Source of the DNA: Granulicella tundricola MP5ACTX9
GTDB lineage: Bacteria; Acidobacteriota; Terriglobia; Terriglobales; Acidobacteriaceae
NCBI RefSeq assembly: GCF_000178975.2
Contig: NC_015064.1
Span: 3,844,001 to 3,908,000 of the forward strand
Reading direction: 5' to 3'
Length of the DNA stretch: 64,000 bases
Shown here piece after piece: positions 13,360-21,717 of the stretch. Below the pieces are notes generated by a model. The model saw only the letters and a list, made by a program, of their open reading frames with translations. It was not told the DNA's origin and searched no databases. Positions within the stretch are counted from its first letter, which is position 1. The number at the start of each line of letters is the position of its first letter. Position numbers and translations under genes: made by a program.

Positions 13360-16242
13360 CTATTCGGGTGGCAGGGCTTCGAGGGTAGCTTTGGTTTTGT
13401 TGTGAAGCATCAGGGTTTCGGCGTGTTGCTTGCGCAGGCCCTCTACGATGTGGGCGGGGGCTCGGCCCATGAAGCCTTTGTTGCCTAGCTGCTTGTCTGC
13501 GGCCTGCAGGCCCTTTTCGTACTTGGCCAGGTCCTTGGTGAGGCGCTCGCGCTCGGCGGGGACGTCGATCTGGCGCTCGTAGACGACCTGCACGTCAAAG
13601 CTTGGGGTGCTCTTGGTGCCGGAGCCGGAGAGGGGCGAGTCGGCGACTGAGACGGCGCTGACGCGGGCCATCTTGGCGAGGATGTCGGCGTTGGACTGAA
13701 CCATGAGGCCGATGTGGGGGTTCGAGGCAAAGATGAGGACTGGGGCGGCTTCTTTTTCGGGGACGCCGGTCTCTTTGCGGATGCCTCGGATGGCTACGAT
13801 GACCTCCTGCAGGAGGGTCATGTCGGTGGCTGCGATGCCGCCTTGCGGATAATCCTCGTGCTGTGGGAAGCGGGTTAGGGCTATGGATTTTGCCGGGGCT
13901 TCGAGGCCTAATGCCGCGTAGAGAACGTGCCAGATCTCCTCCGTGATGAAAGGCATGAAGGGGGAGAGCATGCGGAGGGCGGCTTCGTAGACTGTGACGA
14001 GGGCGGAGAGGGACTGCTCGGTGGCTGCGTTGTTTTCTCCGCTGAAGTCGAGGCGGACCTTGACTAGTTCCAGGTACCAGTCGCAGAACTCGCCCCAAAA
14101 GAACTGGTAGATGGCGTTGGCGGCTTCGTCGAAACGGTAGTCCTTGAGGGCTTGATCGACTGTCTTGGAGGTCTCTGAGAGGCGGTCGAAGATCCACTGG
14201 GTTTCTATAGGCGCTCCAACCCACGTCCCAGAGGCGGGACGTGGGGCACCCAGAGTGGTGGGGATGTCGAGATTTGTGACCAGGGTGGTGGAGAGGCCGG
14301 CTTCTTTGGCTCGCTCTATGTTCATGAAGAGGAAGCGGGCGGCGTTCCAGATTTTGTTGGCGAAGGCTCGGTAGCCTTCGGTGCGGGCTTCGTTGAAGGC
14401 TATGTCTGTGCCGGGTGAGGCTTGCGAGGCCAAGGTGAAACGGACGGCGTCTGTGCCGTACTTGGTGATGATCTCGATGGGATCGATGACGTTGCCCTTG
14501 GTCTTGGACATTTTTTGGCGGTCGGCGTCGCGGACGAGGGCGTGGATGTACACCTCGCGGAAGGGGACGGAGTCGGCGAGGGTGCGGGGGGTGCCATCTG
14601 CGTTAGGGACTTCCTGCATGAAGTGAGTGCCGAGCATGATCATGCGGGCTACCCAGAAGAAGAGGATGTCGAAGCCGGTGACGAGGAGGTCTGTGGGGTA
14701 GAAGGAGGCCAGGTCAGGGCTCAGGGATAAGGGCCCAGGGCTCAGGTTCGCCGATCCCTGAGCACTGGACCCTGGTCCCTGTACTTTGGGCCAACCGAAG
14801 ACGGTGAAGGGGAGCATGCCGGAGGAGAACCAGGTGTCGAGGACGTCGGTCTCCTGCGTCAGGTCTGTGCTGGCGCAGGTTGGGCAGGCAGTGGGGGTGG
14901 TGCGAGAGACGGTGATGTGGCGGTTGGCGCAGTACCAGGCGGGGATGCGGTGGCCCCACCAGAGTTGGCGGGAGAGGCACCAGTCGTGGATGTTTTCCAT
15001 CCACTGCTGGTAGGTCTTCTCGTACATGTCTGGCGTGAACTTGATGTGGCCTTCGCGGACGGCGGCGATGGCTTTGGCTGCGATGCTTTCGCCTCCGGTG
15101 GATGGCGCTTTGTTGACTGCGAGGAACCACTGGTCGGAGAGGCGGGGCTCTATGACGGAGCCCGAGCGCTGGGAGACCGGGACCGTCATGGCGTGGTCTT
15201 TGATTTCGACGAGGAGACCGATGGCTTCTAGTTCGGCGACGATCTGCTTGCGGGCTTCGAAGCGGTCGAGGCCGTGGTACGGGCTGCCGGGGAGATCGAT
15301 GTGGGCGGTCTTGTCGAGGATCGTGAGGCTGGGGAGGTCGTGGCGCTTGCCGATGGCGAAGTCGTTGGGGTCGTGCGCGGGCGTGACCTTGACGGCTCCG
15401 GTGCCGAACTCGGGGTTGGCCCATTCGTCGGCTACGATGGGGATCTCGCGGTTTGTTAGGGGCAAAGAGAGTGTCTTACCGATGAGGTGCTGGTAGCGCG
15501 GGTCGGTGGGGTTGACGGCTACGGCTGTGTCGCCAAGGAGGGTCTCCGGGCGGGTGGTGGCGATGACGATGGAGCCGGTGCCGTCTGCGAGGGGGTAGCG
15601 GATGGAGTAGAGCTTGCCGGTGCGCTCTTCGGATTCGACTTCAAGGTCCGAGACGGCGGTCTGGAGGACGGGGTCCCAGTTGACGATGTAAGCGCCGCGA
15701 TAGATGAGGCCCTGCTCGTGGAGGCGGACGAAGGCCTCGGTGACGGCGTGGGAGAGGTCGTCGTCCATGGTGAAGTATTCGCGAGACCAGTCGACGGAGT
15801 CCCCGAGGCGGCGCATCTGGTCGGTGATGGCGGAGCCGTACTTCTGCTTCCACTCCCAGACGCGGGCAACGAAGGCTTCACGGCCCAGCTCGGCGCGGGT
15901 GGTTTTGCCTTCTGCGGCGAGCTGCTTTTCCACCATCAGTTGGGTGGCAATGCCGGCGTGGTCGGTGCCGGGAACCCAGAGGGCCGTCTCGCCGGACATG
16001 CGGTGCCAGCGGGTGAGGATGTCCATCTCGGTGTGTTCGAGCATGTGACCGATGTGGAGGACGCCGGTGACGTTGGGCGGCGGGAGGAGGATGGTGAAGG
16101 CGGCGGTTCCGGGGGCGGCAGCCGGGGTGTCGAACAGCTTCTTTTCGACCCAGTAGTCAGCCCACTTTTCTTCGATGGTGGAGGGGTCGTAGGCCTTGGC
16201 TAGTTCTGTGGGGGCGGAGGGTTGGGTCTCTTCGATGCTCAT
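13360..16242 (-). CDS. valS: Valyl-tRNA synthetase with two in-frame insertions
   Basis: Class Ia aminoacyl-tRNA synthetase that charges tRNA-Val and edits Thr. Seen: 'TGVLHIGHMLEHTEMD' (HIGH), the CP1 editing domain ('TTRPETLLGDTAVAV'), 'KMSKTKGNVIDP' (KMSKS variant), the anticodon-binding domain ('FCDWYLELVKVR') and the C-terminal coiled-coil arm ending 'NKTKATLEALPPE'. ATG 16242 is preferred over GTG 16260. Two segments look foreign: residues ~483-510 ('KVQGPGSSAQGSANLSPGP' and following), just before 'FYPTDLLVTGFDILFFW', and ~660-675 ('GAPRPASGTWVGAP'), coded by a palindrome. Both keep the frame. Confidence 0.96.
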   Translation of the reverse strand: MSIEETQPSAPTELAKAYDPSTIEEKWADYWVEKKLFDTPAAAPGTAAFTILLPPPNVTGVLHIGHMLEHTEMDILTRWHRMSGETALWVPGTDHAGIATQLMVEKQLAAEGKTTRAELGREAFVARVWEWKQKYGSAITDQMRRLGDSVDWSREYFTMDDDLSHAVTEAFVRLHEQGLIYRGAYIVNWDPVLQTAVSDLEVESEERTGKLYSIRYPLADGTGSIVIATTRPETLLGDTAVAVNPTDPRYQHLIGKTLSLPLTNREIPIVADEWANPEFGTGAVKVTPAHDPNDFAIGKRHDLPSLTILDKTAHIDLPGSPYHGLDRFEARKQIVAELEAIGLLVEIKDHAMTVPVSQRSGSVIEPRLSDQWFLAVNKAPSTGGESIAAKAIAAVREGHIKFTPDMYEKTYQQWMENIHDWCLSRQLWWGHRIPAWYCANRHITVSRTTPTACPTCASTDLTQETDVLDTWFSSGMLPFTVFGWPKVQGPGSSAQGSANLSPGPLSLSPDLASFYPTDLLVTGFDILFFWVARMIMLGTHFMQEVPNADGTPRTLADSVPFREVYIHALVRDADRQKMSKTKGNVIDPIEIITKYGTDAVRFTLASQASPGTDIAFNEARTEGYRAFANKIWNAARFLFMNIERAKEAGLSTTLVTNLDIPTTLGAPRPASGTWVGAPIETQWIFDRLSETSKTVDQALKDYRFDEAANAIYQFFWGEFCDWYLELVKVRLDFSGENNAATEQSLSALVTVYEAALRMLSPFMPFITEEIWHVLYAALGLEAPAKSIALTRFPQHEDYPQGGIAATDMTLLQEVIVAIRGIRKETGVPEKEAAPVLIFASNPHIGLMVQSNADILAKMARVSAVSVADSPLSGSGTKSTPSFDVQVVYERQIDVPAERERLTKDLAKYEKGLQAADKQLGNKGFMGRAPAHIVEGLRKQHAETLMLHNKTKATLEALPPE
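14219..14254 (-). repeat. Palindromic repeat inside valS
   Basis: CCCACGTCCC - AGAGG - CGGGACGTGGG is a near-perfect inverted repeat followed by GCACCC. It encodes 'GAPRPASGTWVGAP' in valS on the minus strand without breaking the frame. Confidence 0.65.
14712..14792 (-). repeat. CAGGGCTCAGGG-type repeat inside valS
   Basis: Repeats of CAGGG(C/A)TCAGGG and GGGCCCAGGG units over ~80 bp, with 'GGACCCTGGTCC' near one end. They encode a Ser/Gly/Pro-rich insertion in valS in frame. The motif resembles the 14-bp duplication at 45096-45123. Confidence 0.55.
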
Positions 16243-16382
16243 CACGGTTAAGGGTAGCACCGGTAAGGCAGTGGGTAGTGGGTAGTGGTAGTTCTCTGTT
16301 CTCCTGGAAGTGGAGGACGGGATGGGAGGGCTGTTCTGTCCAGCTGCCAGCTATCAGCTATGACGAGGTGAGGGAAAGAGAA

Positions 16383-16417
16383 AAGCCCCACGGTCGCTGA
16401 GTGCGATCGTGGGGCTT
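16383..16417 (-). terminator. Intrinsic terminator of the BamD-like gene
   Basis: 'AAGCCCCACG' pairs with 'CGTGGGGCTT' around a loop, with further internal pairing (TCGC/GCGA). On the minus strand it lies 16 bp after the stop at 16433 and is followed by a T-rich run (TTTTCTCTTTCCC). Confidence 0.85.
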
Positions 16418-16432
16418 GTTTGCGATGCGGGG

Positions 16433-18238
16433 TTAGAAGGGGTTGATCTTGGCGATGCCCTTCTTCTTCTTGTGCTTGCTGGAGGACTCGTCACCCTTGT
16501 CGTAGGCGGCCTTGGGCTTCTTGCCGTCTGCGGGGGCCGCCTGGGCTGCGGGCTGGGGGTTGGTGGCCTCGTTGACCTGGCCGGGGGTGGGGGCGGCAGA
16601 CTCGACCGGCGGCAGCGGGGTGCTGTCGGCGGGGCGGACTGCGTGGAGGCCGTTATTGGGGTCTGCGGCGGTGCCGGTGGGCGAGGAGGAGTTGAGGATC
16701 TCAACGCCCATGCTGGTGCCGGTGGAGGTGGTGCCGGAGCTGGCGGGGGTCATCTCGACTGCGCCGGAGTTGGCCGGAGCGTCGCCGGTGGTGACGTCCT
16801 GGAAGGCGAGGGGCTTGGCCGGAACTGCTGCGGTTGCGGGCGCGGCGGCGTCAGGCTGAGCCGCTGCAGTGGCTGTCGCGTCGGCCGGCTTGGCGGCGTT
16901 GGGGTTCAGGGCCGCGTTGAAGTTGGCCACGACGGACTTGGTGACCTCAGGCGCGGTGGTGGCGTGGGGATCGGCCATGGTGGGTTCACCCATGCGGGCG
17001 GAGGTGACGGTGTCCGGGGCGTGCATGATGAGGAGGCGGGCGCGGTCGGCGAGGCGATAGGAGTTGCGGCTGTTCTCCATGGCGGCGCTGGCGGCGAGCT
17101 GATCCTTGGTGGGCTCAGGGATGGGCACATTCATGGCTGCAAGGCGGTCGCGGGCGTCCTCGACGTGAGGGGCTGCGGAGTGCTCCAGGACGACTTTGCT
17201 GTAGGCGGCGATGGCCTGGTCGTCGTAGGTCTTTTCCAGCTTCTGCTTAGGGCCTTCGGCGAGCTTCAGGGTGCGGATGTAGCGGGCCTGGGCCTCGTAG
17301 GCGTCGCCGAGACCGATGAGGGCGTCGTCCATGTGGCTGTAGAGTGGGTAGGTATCGACGACGGTCTGGTAACGGGCGATGACGGCGGCCCAGTTCTCGC
17401 GGGTGGCGTAGAAGGCGGCGATATCGGCGTCACGGGTGGCGAGGACCTCCTGGACGTCGCGCAGGCGCTGCTTGGCCTGGGGGACGAGCGTGGAGTCGGG
17501 GTAGTCGGTCAACATGCGGCGGTACTCTTCTTCCGCGTGGATGGACTTGGCGTGGTCGCGGTCGGGCCGATCCATCTGGCGGAAGTAGATGTCGCCGATG
17601 CGCATCTGGGCCTCGGCGGCCTCAGGGGCGTTGGGGAAGAAGACGCGGAAGTCGGCGTACTCGCTCTCTGCCTGGGTGAGAGCCGCGGTGCCGCCTTCCT
17701 TGTACCATGAGTCCGCGATGGCGAGCTTGGCGCGCATCTGATACTGGGAGTCGGGATAGGTGTTGAGCATGGTCTGCAGATCCAGGCGGGCGACGTCGTA
17801 GTGGCCCTTCTGGATGGCCGCGTAGGCCTTGTCGTAGAGCTGCTTGTCCGGGAGCTTGGAGTCTACGCCGATGAGGGCGTCGGCCTTGGTGTTCTTCTTG
17901 ACGTTCTTTTTGGTGTCCTTGGACTGGACGGTCTTGGTGTCCTTGACGGCAGGATCAGCCTTCTTTTTGCCGCGATGGAAGGCGCTGGGGGGCTGATTGC
18001 TGATGGTCGCGGTGGGGATGTTGTCGCCGGCGGCGGGGGCCTGGGCTCCTACGGGGGTGCCTGCGGGAACGCCCTGCTGAGTGGCGGCCTGAGGGACGGC
18101 TCCGCCGGGATTCTGGTCCGGGCCGGGGCTGGTGACCTGGGCGTGGGCTGCGGTGGCTCCGAGAGTACCGAAGGCTGCGGCTGCGAGTACGAATGCTAAA
18201 CGGCTGGGGAAGAAGGTGCGAACGGGCTTCAGGATCAC
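16433..18238 (-). CDS. Outer-membrane assembly (BamD-like) TPR lipoprotein-family protein
   Basis: 601-aa exported protein with tetratricopeptide repeats, resembling BamD/ComL, the periplasmic subunit of the beta-barrel assembly machine. Signal peptide: 'LAFVLAAAAFGTLGATAAHA' then Q. The TPR region covers about residues 130-350: 'DKAYAAIQKGHYDVARLDLQ', 'YPDSQYQMRAKLAIADSWYK', 'ESEYADFRVFFPNAPEAAEA', 'EEEYRRMLTDYPDSTLVPQA'. The spacing of YPDS motifs is typical of BamD. The signal peptide lacks a lipobox Cys, and the protein has long Ala/Pro/Thr-rich N- and C-terminal extensions with a Lys-rich end ('KHKKKKGIAKINPF'). Its own terminator follows. Confidence 0.75.
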   Translation of the reverse strand: MILKPVRTFFPSRLAFVLAAAAFGTLGATAAHAQVTSPGPDQNPGGAVPQAATQQGVPAGTPVGAQAPAAGDNIPTATISNQPPSAFHRGKKKADPAVKDTKTVQSKDTKKNVKKNTKADALIGVDSKLPDKQLYDKAYAAIQKGHYDVARLDLQTMLNTYPDSQYQMRAKLAIADSWYKEGGTAALTQAESEYADFRVFFPNAPEAAEAQMRIGDIYFRQMDRPDRDHAKSIHAEEEYRRMLTDYPDSTLVPQAKQRLRDVQEVLATRDADIAAFYATRENWAAVIARYQTVVDTYPLYSHMDDALIGLGDAYEAQARYIRTLKLAEGPKQKLEKTYDDQAIAAYSKVVLEHSAAPHVEDARDRLAAMNVPIPEPTKDQLAASAAMENSRNSYRLADRARLLIMHAPDTVTSARMGEPTMADPHATTAPEVTKSVVANFNAALNPNAAKPADATATAAAQPDAAAPATAAVPAKPLAFQDVTTGDAPANSGAVEMTPASSGTTSTGTSMGVEILNSSSPTGTAADPNNGLHAVRPADSTPLPPVESAAPTPGQVNEATNPQPAAQAAPADGKKPKAAYDKGDESSSKHKKKKGIAKINPF

Positions 18239-18367
18239 GCTTTTAGAACCTCACAGGCTTCCGGCGTGCGGGCTCCGTTGTTGGAGGGATAGCCCGGGCG
18301 AGAAACCTCTCTCTATTTTAGCCTTGCCGCAGACTTTTTGCGGGTTTCCGCGGTCTGCATGGGGCGT

Positions 18368-19048
18368 TTATGCGGTGGGAGCGGCTGCGCGGGCTAGGCG
18401 TAGGAACTCCCGGGCGTTCTGCTCGGTGCGGGCTGGATCTCCGGGGGCGAAGATGGCCGAACCGGCGACGAGCATATCCGCTCCTGCTTCGACGACTCGA
18501 GCGACGGTATCGTGAGCGACTCCGCCGTCAACTTCGATGCGAAAGTTGAGTCCCATCTCCTCGCGGAGCTCGGCGAGGTGCTCGATCTTATCGAGGGCGA
18601 GGGGGAGGAACTTCTGGCCGCCGAAGCCGGGGTTCACGCTCATGACGAGGACGTGGTGGAGCATGGGGAGGACCTCGATAAGGGTCTCAACCGGGGTGGC
18701 GGGGTTGATGACGACGGCGGGCTGGCAACCGTGCTGCTGAATGAGCTGGAGGGTGCGATGGAGGTGGCGGCAGACCTCCTGGTGGACGCAGAGGATGTCG
18801 GCTCCGGCCTTGGCGAAGTCCTCAATGAAGGAGTCGGGGTTCTCGATCATGAGGTGGCAGTCGAGGGGGAGCTTGGTGAGGGGGCGGATGGCTGCGACGA
18901 CGGGCGGGCCGAAGGTGATGTTGGGAACGAAATGGCCGTCCATGACGTCGACGTGGACGATGGTGCCGCCGCCGCGCTCGGCCGTGGCGATCTCATCTGC
19001 GAGATGCGCGAAGTCTGAGGCGAGGATGGAAAAGGCAAGTTCGATCAT
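18368..19048 (-). CDS. rpe: Ribulose-phosphate 3-epimerase
   Basis: Interconverts ribulose 5-phosphate and xylulose 5-phosphate in the pentose phosphate pathway. 226-aa TIM barrel of normal length. Motifs: 'SILASDFAHLADEI' with the conserved Ser/Asp, 'HVDVMDGHFVPNITFG' (metal His and catalytic Asp), 'HLMIENPDSFI', 'VMSVNPGFGGQKFLP' (phosphate loop) and 'IEVDGGVAHDTV' (second catalytic Asp) followed by 'GADMLVAGSAIF'. It sits 40 bp after the hypothetical gene at 19089 on the same strand, so co-transcription is likely. Confidence 0.96.
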   Translation of the reverse strand: MIELAFSILASDFAHLADEIATAERGGGTIVHVDVMDGHFVPNITFGPPVVAAIRPLTKLPLDCHLMIENPDSFIEDFAKAGADILCVHQEVCRHLHRTLQLIQQHGCQPAVVINPATPVETLIEVLPMLHHVLVMSVNPGFGGQKFLPLALDKIEHLAELREEMGLNFRIEVDGGVAHDTVARVVEAGADMLVAGSAIFAPGDPARTEQNAREFLRLARAAAPTA

Positions 19049-19088
19049 GCGTCGGGGCGGTCTCCTGAAGAGGAGTTTATCAGCGTGG

Positions 19089-19619
19089 CTAGAGTTTGAA
19101 GATGTGCTCGGCGGTCATGTTGGGGAGGAGGAGCTGGTAGTCGCCGCCGAGGAAGACGACCTTGGCGGTGGGTGGCGCGCCGCTGGGGCGCTCCTTTTCC
19201 TGGGCGGTGGAGACGAGCTGGTTGGAGCAGACGCCGATGAAGCCCCAGACGGGGAGGCGCAGCTCGGCCTTGGTGAGGGAGCTCATGGCGTTCCACTCGT
19301 TGGTGACGGCGTTGCGGACGCGGGCGAACTCCTGCGGGCGGCCGACGCTGCCGCCGATGTTGCGGTAACGCATGCGGAGCTCCTTGAAGCCGGGAACCTC
19401 AATGTTTCCGAGCATCATGCGCTGCCAGGGGCACCAAAACTCGGTGACGCCGCCGCCGTTGCGGAGGAAGGGGTACTCGGTACATTTGTAGACCTGGAAG
19501 CCGGCGGGGAAACGCATGTGGATGGTCTGGGGACGTTCCGTAAAGCTGTGCTGAAAGGCTGGCTTGAGGCTGGGGAAGGTGAGGGACTGGTTCAGCTCGG
19601 CTTCAGTGCTACCGCTCAT
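19089..19619 (-). CDS. Hypothetical protein, 176 aa
   Basis: Unrecognised soluble protein without signal peptide. It contains 'ERPQTIHMRFPAGFQVYKCT' and 'VTEFWCPWQRMMLGNIEVPG' in the N-terminal half, and a hydrophobic segment 'LRLPVWGFIGVCSNQLVS' followed by 'TAKVVFLGGDYQLLLPNM' near the C-terminus. The alternation of aromatic and hydrophobic residues suggests a beta-rich fold. It lies 63 bp downstream of the UvrC-like gene and 40 bp upstream of rpe on the same strand. Codon use matches neighbours. No function is proposed. Confidence 0.65.
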   Translation of the reverse strand: MSGSTEAELNQSLTFPSLKPAFQHSFTERPQTIHMRFPAGFQVYKCTEYPFLRNGGGVTEFWCPWQRMMLGNIEVPGFKELRMRYRNIGGSVGRPQEFARVRNAVTNEWNAMSSLTKAELRLPVWGFIGVCSNQLVSTAQEKERPSGAPPTAKVVFLGGDYQLLLPNMTAEHIFKL

Positions 19620-19682
19620 CGAGACGACTCCGGGATCTGGAAATCTGGCGCGTGACGAAGTATACCTGCGAGGGGTTGCAGG

Positions 19683-21137
19683 TCAGTCGGAGAGTACGTC
19701 TGCGGGGACGACGGACTTTTTGCGTCGGGCGCGGCCAGCGATAACTGGGACGGCGCGTTCTATGCCTTCGCGGCCTTCGTGGAGGAGCTTGGTCTTGATG
19801 GCTTCGGCGGCTTCCGGGGCGGCCTCGCGGTTGGTTTCGGCGATGGGTCTGGGGTCGCCGAGGGCCATGCGGGCGGCTCCGCGGAGTATGCGGCGGATAG
19901 GCCAGGAGCCGTCTGGGTTGGGGAGGAAGACCTCTCCCTGGCGCTGCTTTTCCGGGCGGTAGTACCAGCGGCGGAGGAGGGAGAGATGGTCGGAGAGGCG
20001 GGCGGGGTCTGGTGGGCCGGCCTGGATGAACTTGTCTGTGAGGGTTTGGAGGACTTGCTCGGCTCGAAGCTCTGGGGAGTCTGTGGGGGTGGCGGCGGCT
20101 TCGGGTTCTAGCGGGACGGCCTGGAGCATCAGCGGCTGGGCGAAGAGGGAGGAGCCTACGGAGGTCTGCTCTTTGACGGCGCGGACGCCGAGGGTGGAGA
20201 GGCGCTCCGGGCCGGAGAGGCAGCCGGCTTCCAGCATGAAGAGGGCGGCCTGGTTGGGGTCTTCGGCGGTGTCAGACGACTTCTGGACGATGACGGCGCG
20301 GAGGTGGGGGATGGGGCGGACGAGCTCGTCGGCAAGGGCGGCGGTGGCTTTGACCTTGGTGTACTGGGTGTGGAGGGCGGCGGCTTGCTCGAACTCCATG
20401 TCTGAGGAGGCGCGTTCGCGGTCGGCGGAGATGGCGGCGAGCATGGAGTCGCCGTGGGTGTCGAAGAAGGCTTTGACGGCGGCAGATTCGGCGGCGTACT
20501 CGTCCGCGGTGCAGGTCTGGTTGCAGGGGGCCATACACTTCTTCATCTCGCCATAGGCACAGCCGGGGTGGCTGGGCGAGACCTCAAGGTCTTCATGGCA
20601 GCGGCGGAGTTTGAAGAGGTCTAAGACTGCGTCGCAGTAACGCTCCGCTGCGGTGCGGGACTGGAATGGGCCGTAGGTGTTGTCGAGTGAGCGGCGGGAG
20701 AGCTTGTTCGTGGAGTAGACGCGGGGGTGGGCGTGCTCGGCGGTGAAGCGGAGGAAGGTGGGGGTGTGGAGCTTCATCCGACGGCGAGCTTCCGGGTGGC
20801 CGAACTGGGCGGCTAATGCGTCGTAGAGGACGAGGGTGGACTCGAACTCGGAGCCGGTGACGCACCAGGCTATGGTCGTTACTTTTTGGCTGAGGTTTAA
20901 TCGCCTGGATTGGGACTCGGGTGGTGCGAGGAGACGAGTCATGCGGCGGCGGAGATCGGCGGCGCGGGTGAGGTAGGGCTCGTCGGTGTCGCGCTCGCCA
21001 CGGAGGGCGAAGACGCCGGGGAGGGTGGGGATCTGGCGCAGGATTTCTGTGGCTTGGGTGGGGGTGAAGGGGAGGTGGTGAGCGAATTGGAAGGCGGATG
21101 ACACTTTGGAGATTGTAGTCTTGGAGGGCTCAAGCAC
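19683..21137 (-). CDS. UvrC-like protein lacking the C-terminal nuclease half
   Basis: 484-aa relative of excinuclease subunit C. Retained: a GIY-YIG-like segment 'PGVFALRG' ... 'LTRAADLRRRMTRLL' (residues ~40-70), the four-Cys cluster of UvrC in 'RRCHEDLEVSP', 'GCAYGEMKKCMAPC' (residues ~178-200) and a UVR helix 'DMEFEQAAALHTQYTKVKA' (~246-264). Missing: the RNase H-like endonuclease and HhH2 domains that follow in full UvrC. In the GIY-YIG core the first Tyr is Phe and 'YVGKA' reads 'YLTRA', so nuclease activity is doubtful. GTG start overlaps the ADP-ribosyltransferase-like gene by 8 bp; a second GTG at 21104 is possible. Confidence 0.8.
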   Translation of the reverse strand: MLEPSKTTISKVSSAFQFAHHLPFTPTQATEILRQIPTLPGVFALRGERDTDEPYLTRAADLRRRMTRLLAPPESQSRRLNLSQKVTTIAWCVTGSEFESTLVLYDALAAQFGHPEARRRMKLHTPTFLRFTAEHAHPRVYSTNKLSRRSLDNTYGPFQSRTAAERYCDAVLDLFKLRRCHEDLEVSPSHPGCAYGEMKKCMAPCNQTCTADEYAAESAAVKAFFDTHGDSMLAAISADRERASSDMEFEQAAALHTQYTKVKATAALADELVRPIPHLRAVIVQKSSDTAEDPNQAALFMLEAGCLSGPERLSTLGVRAVKEQTSVGSSLFAQPLMLQAVPLEPEAAATPTDSPELRAEQVLQTLTDKFIQAGPPDPARLSDHLSLLRRWYYRPEKQRQGEVFLPNPDGSWPIRRILRGAARMALGDPRPIAETNREAAPEAAEAIKTKLLHEGREGIERAVPVIAGRARRKKSVVPADVLSD

Positions 21138-21717
21138 TTGGATTCAGATGAGCATCGGGAACTCGGAAGACTCCTTTTATGCACTCTGGGTTGCGCACGG
21201 CAATTTGAATATGATTCTTTATTCCGAAAGCTGATCCAGGGTAGAGCGTCGGCTTTTCTATAAAGACTCCCTTGAGAGTATCGAAAGGCGACTTTCCTTC
21301 TTCGGCTTGCAAGCGGTGAACGTAATTCAATACTGCACAATCAAGATTGTGGCGCAGTCCGTCCGGCTGATTGACGGGTAGGGGAAGGCCAGCTTCACGC
21401 GATACTTGCTCAAGCCGGCTGAATGCTGTTTGAGCGATTCGCAGCCCAAGGCTTGTAGTGAGGTCAAGACAAAAGCCCAAATCAATTACGGCTCCGATGA
21501 CTGTGGGTTTTCCGATCGATGTTGGCTTACGCCTTGATGCTTCGAGAGCAAATTCAAGTCCACGGAGCGGATTAGCTTCCCAAAAGTAAATTCCTTCGCC
21601 AAGCCAATCGTAGTCATTTTGTGATGCCCTAAAGGGGCGGTTATGCAGAAGGCTTTCCGCTACTGCTTCATCGCAGCCGTGATAGGCGAGGATGAAGGAA
21701 GCCGAGAGGTTATGCAA
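21130..21717 (-). CDS. Predicted ADP-ribosyltransferase-fold protein (toxin candidate)
   Basis: 195-aa protein with PARP-like landmarks: 'LAYHGCDEAVAE' (His13), 'DYDWLGEGIYFWEANP' (Tyr44 within a GxGIYF strand) and a late strand 'NHIQIAVRNPECI' where a catalytic Q/E would be expected. This gives an H-Y-Q-type triad by eye; it is an inference, not a profile hit. Such 'YHG...GIYFWE' proteins occur as toxins in two-gene modules, where NAD-dependent modification of a host target blocks growth. The only usable start is TTG 21717, overlapping the small upstream ORF by 8 bp; its 3' end overlaps the UvrC-like gene by 8 bp. No signal peptide. Confidence 0.65.
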   Translation of the reverse strand: MHNLSASFILAYHGCDEAVAESLLHNRPFRASQNDYDWLGEGIYFWEANPLRGLEFALEASRRKPTSIGKPTVIGAVIDLGFCLDLTTSLGLRIAQTAFSRLEQVSREAGLPLPVNQPDGLRHNLDCAVLNYVHRLQAEEGKSPFDTLKGVFIEKPTLYPGSAFGIKNHIQIAVRNPECIKGVFRVPDAHLNPSA

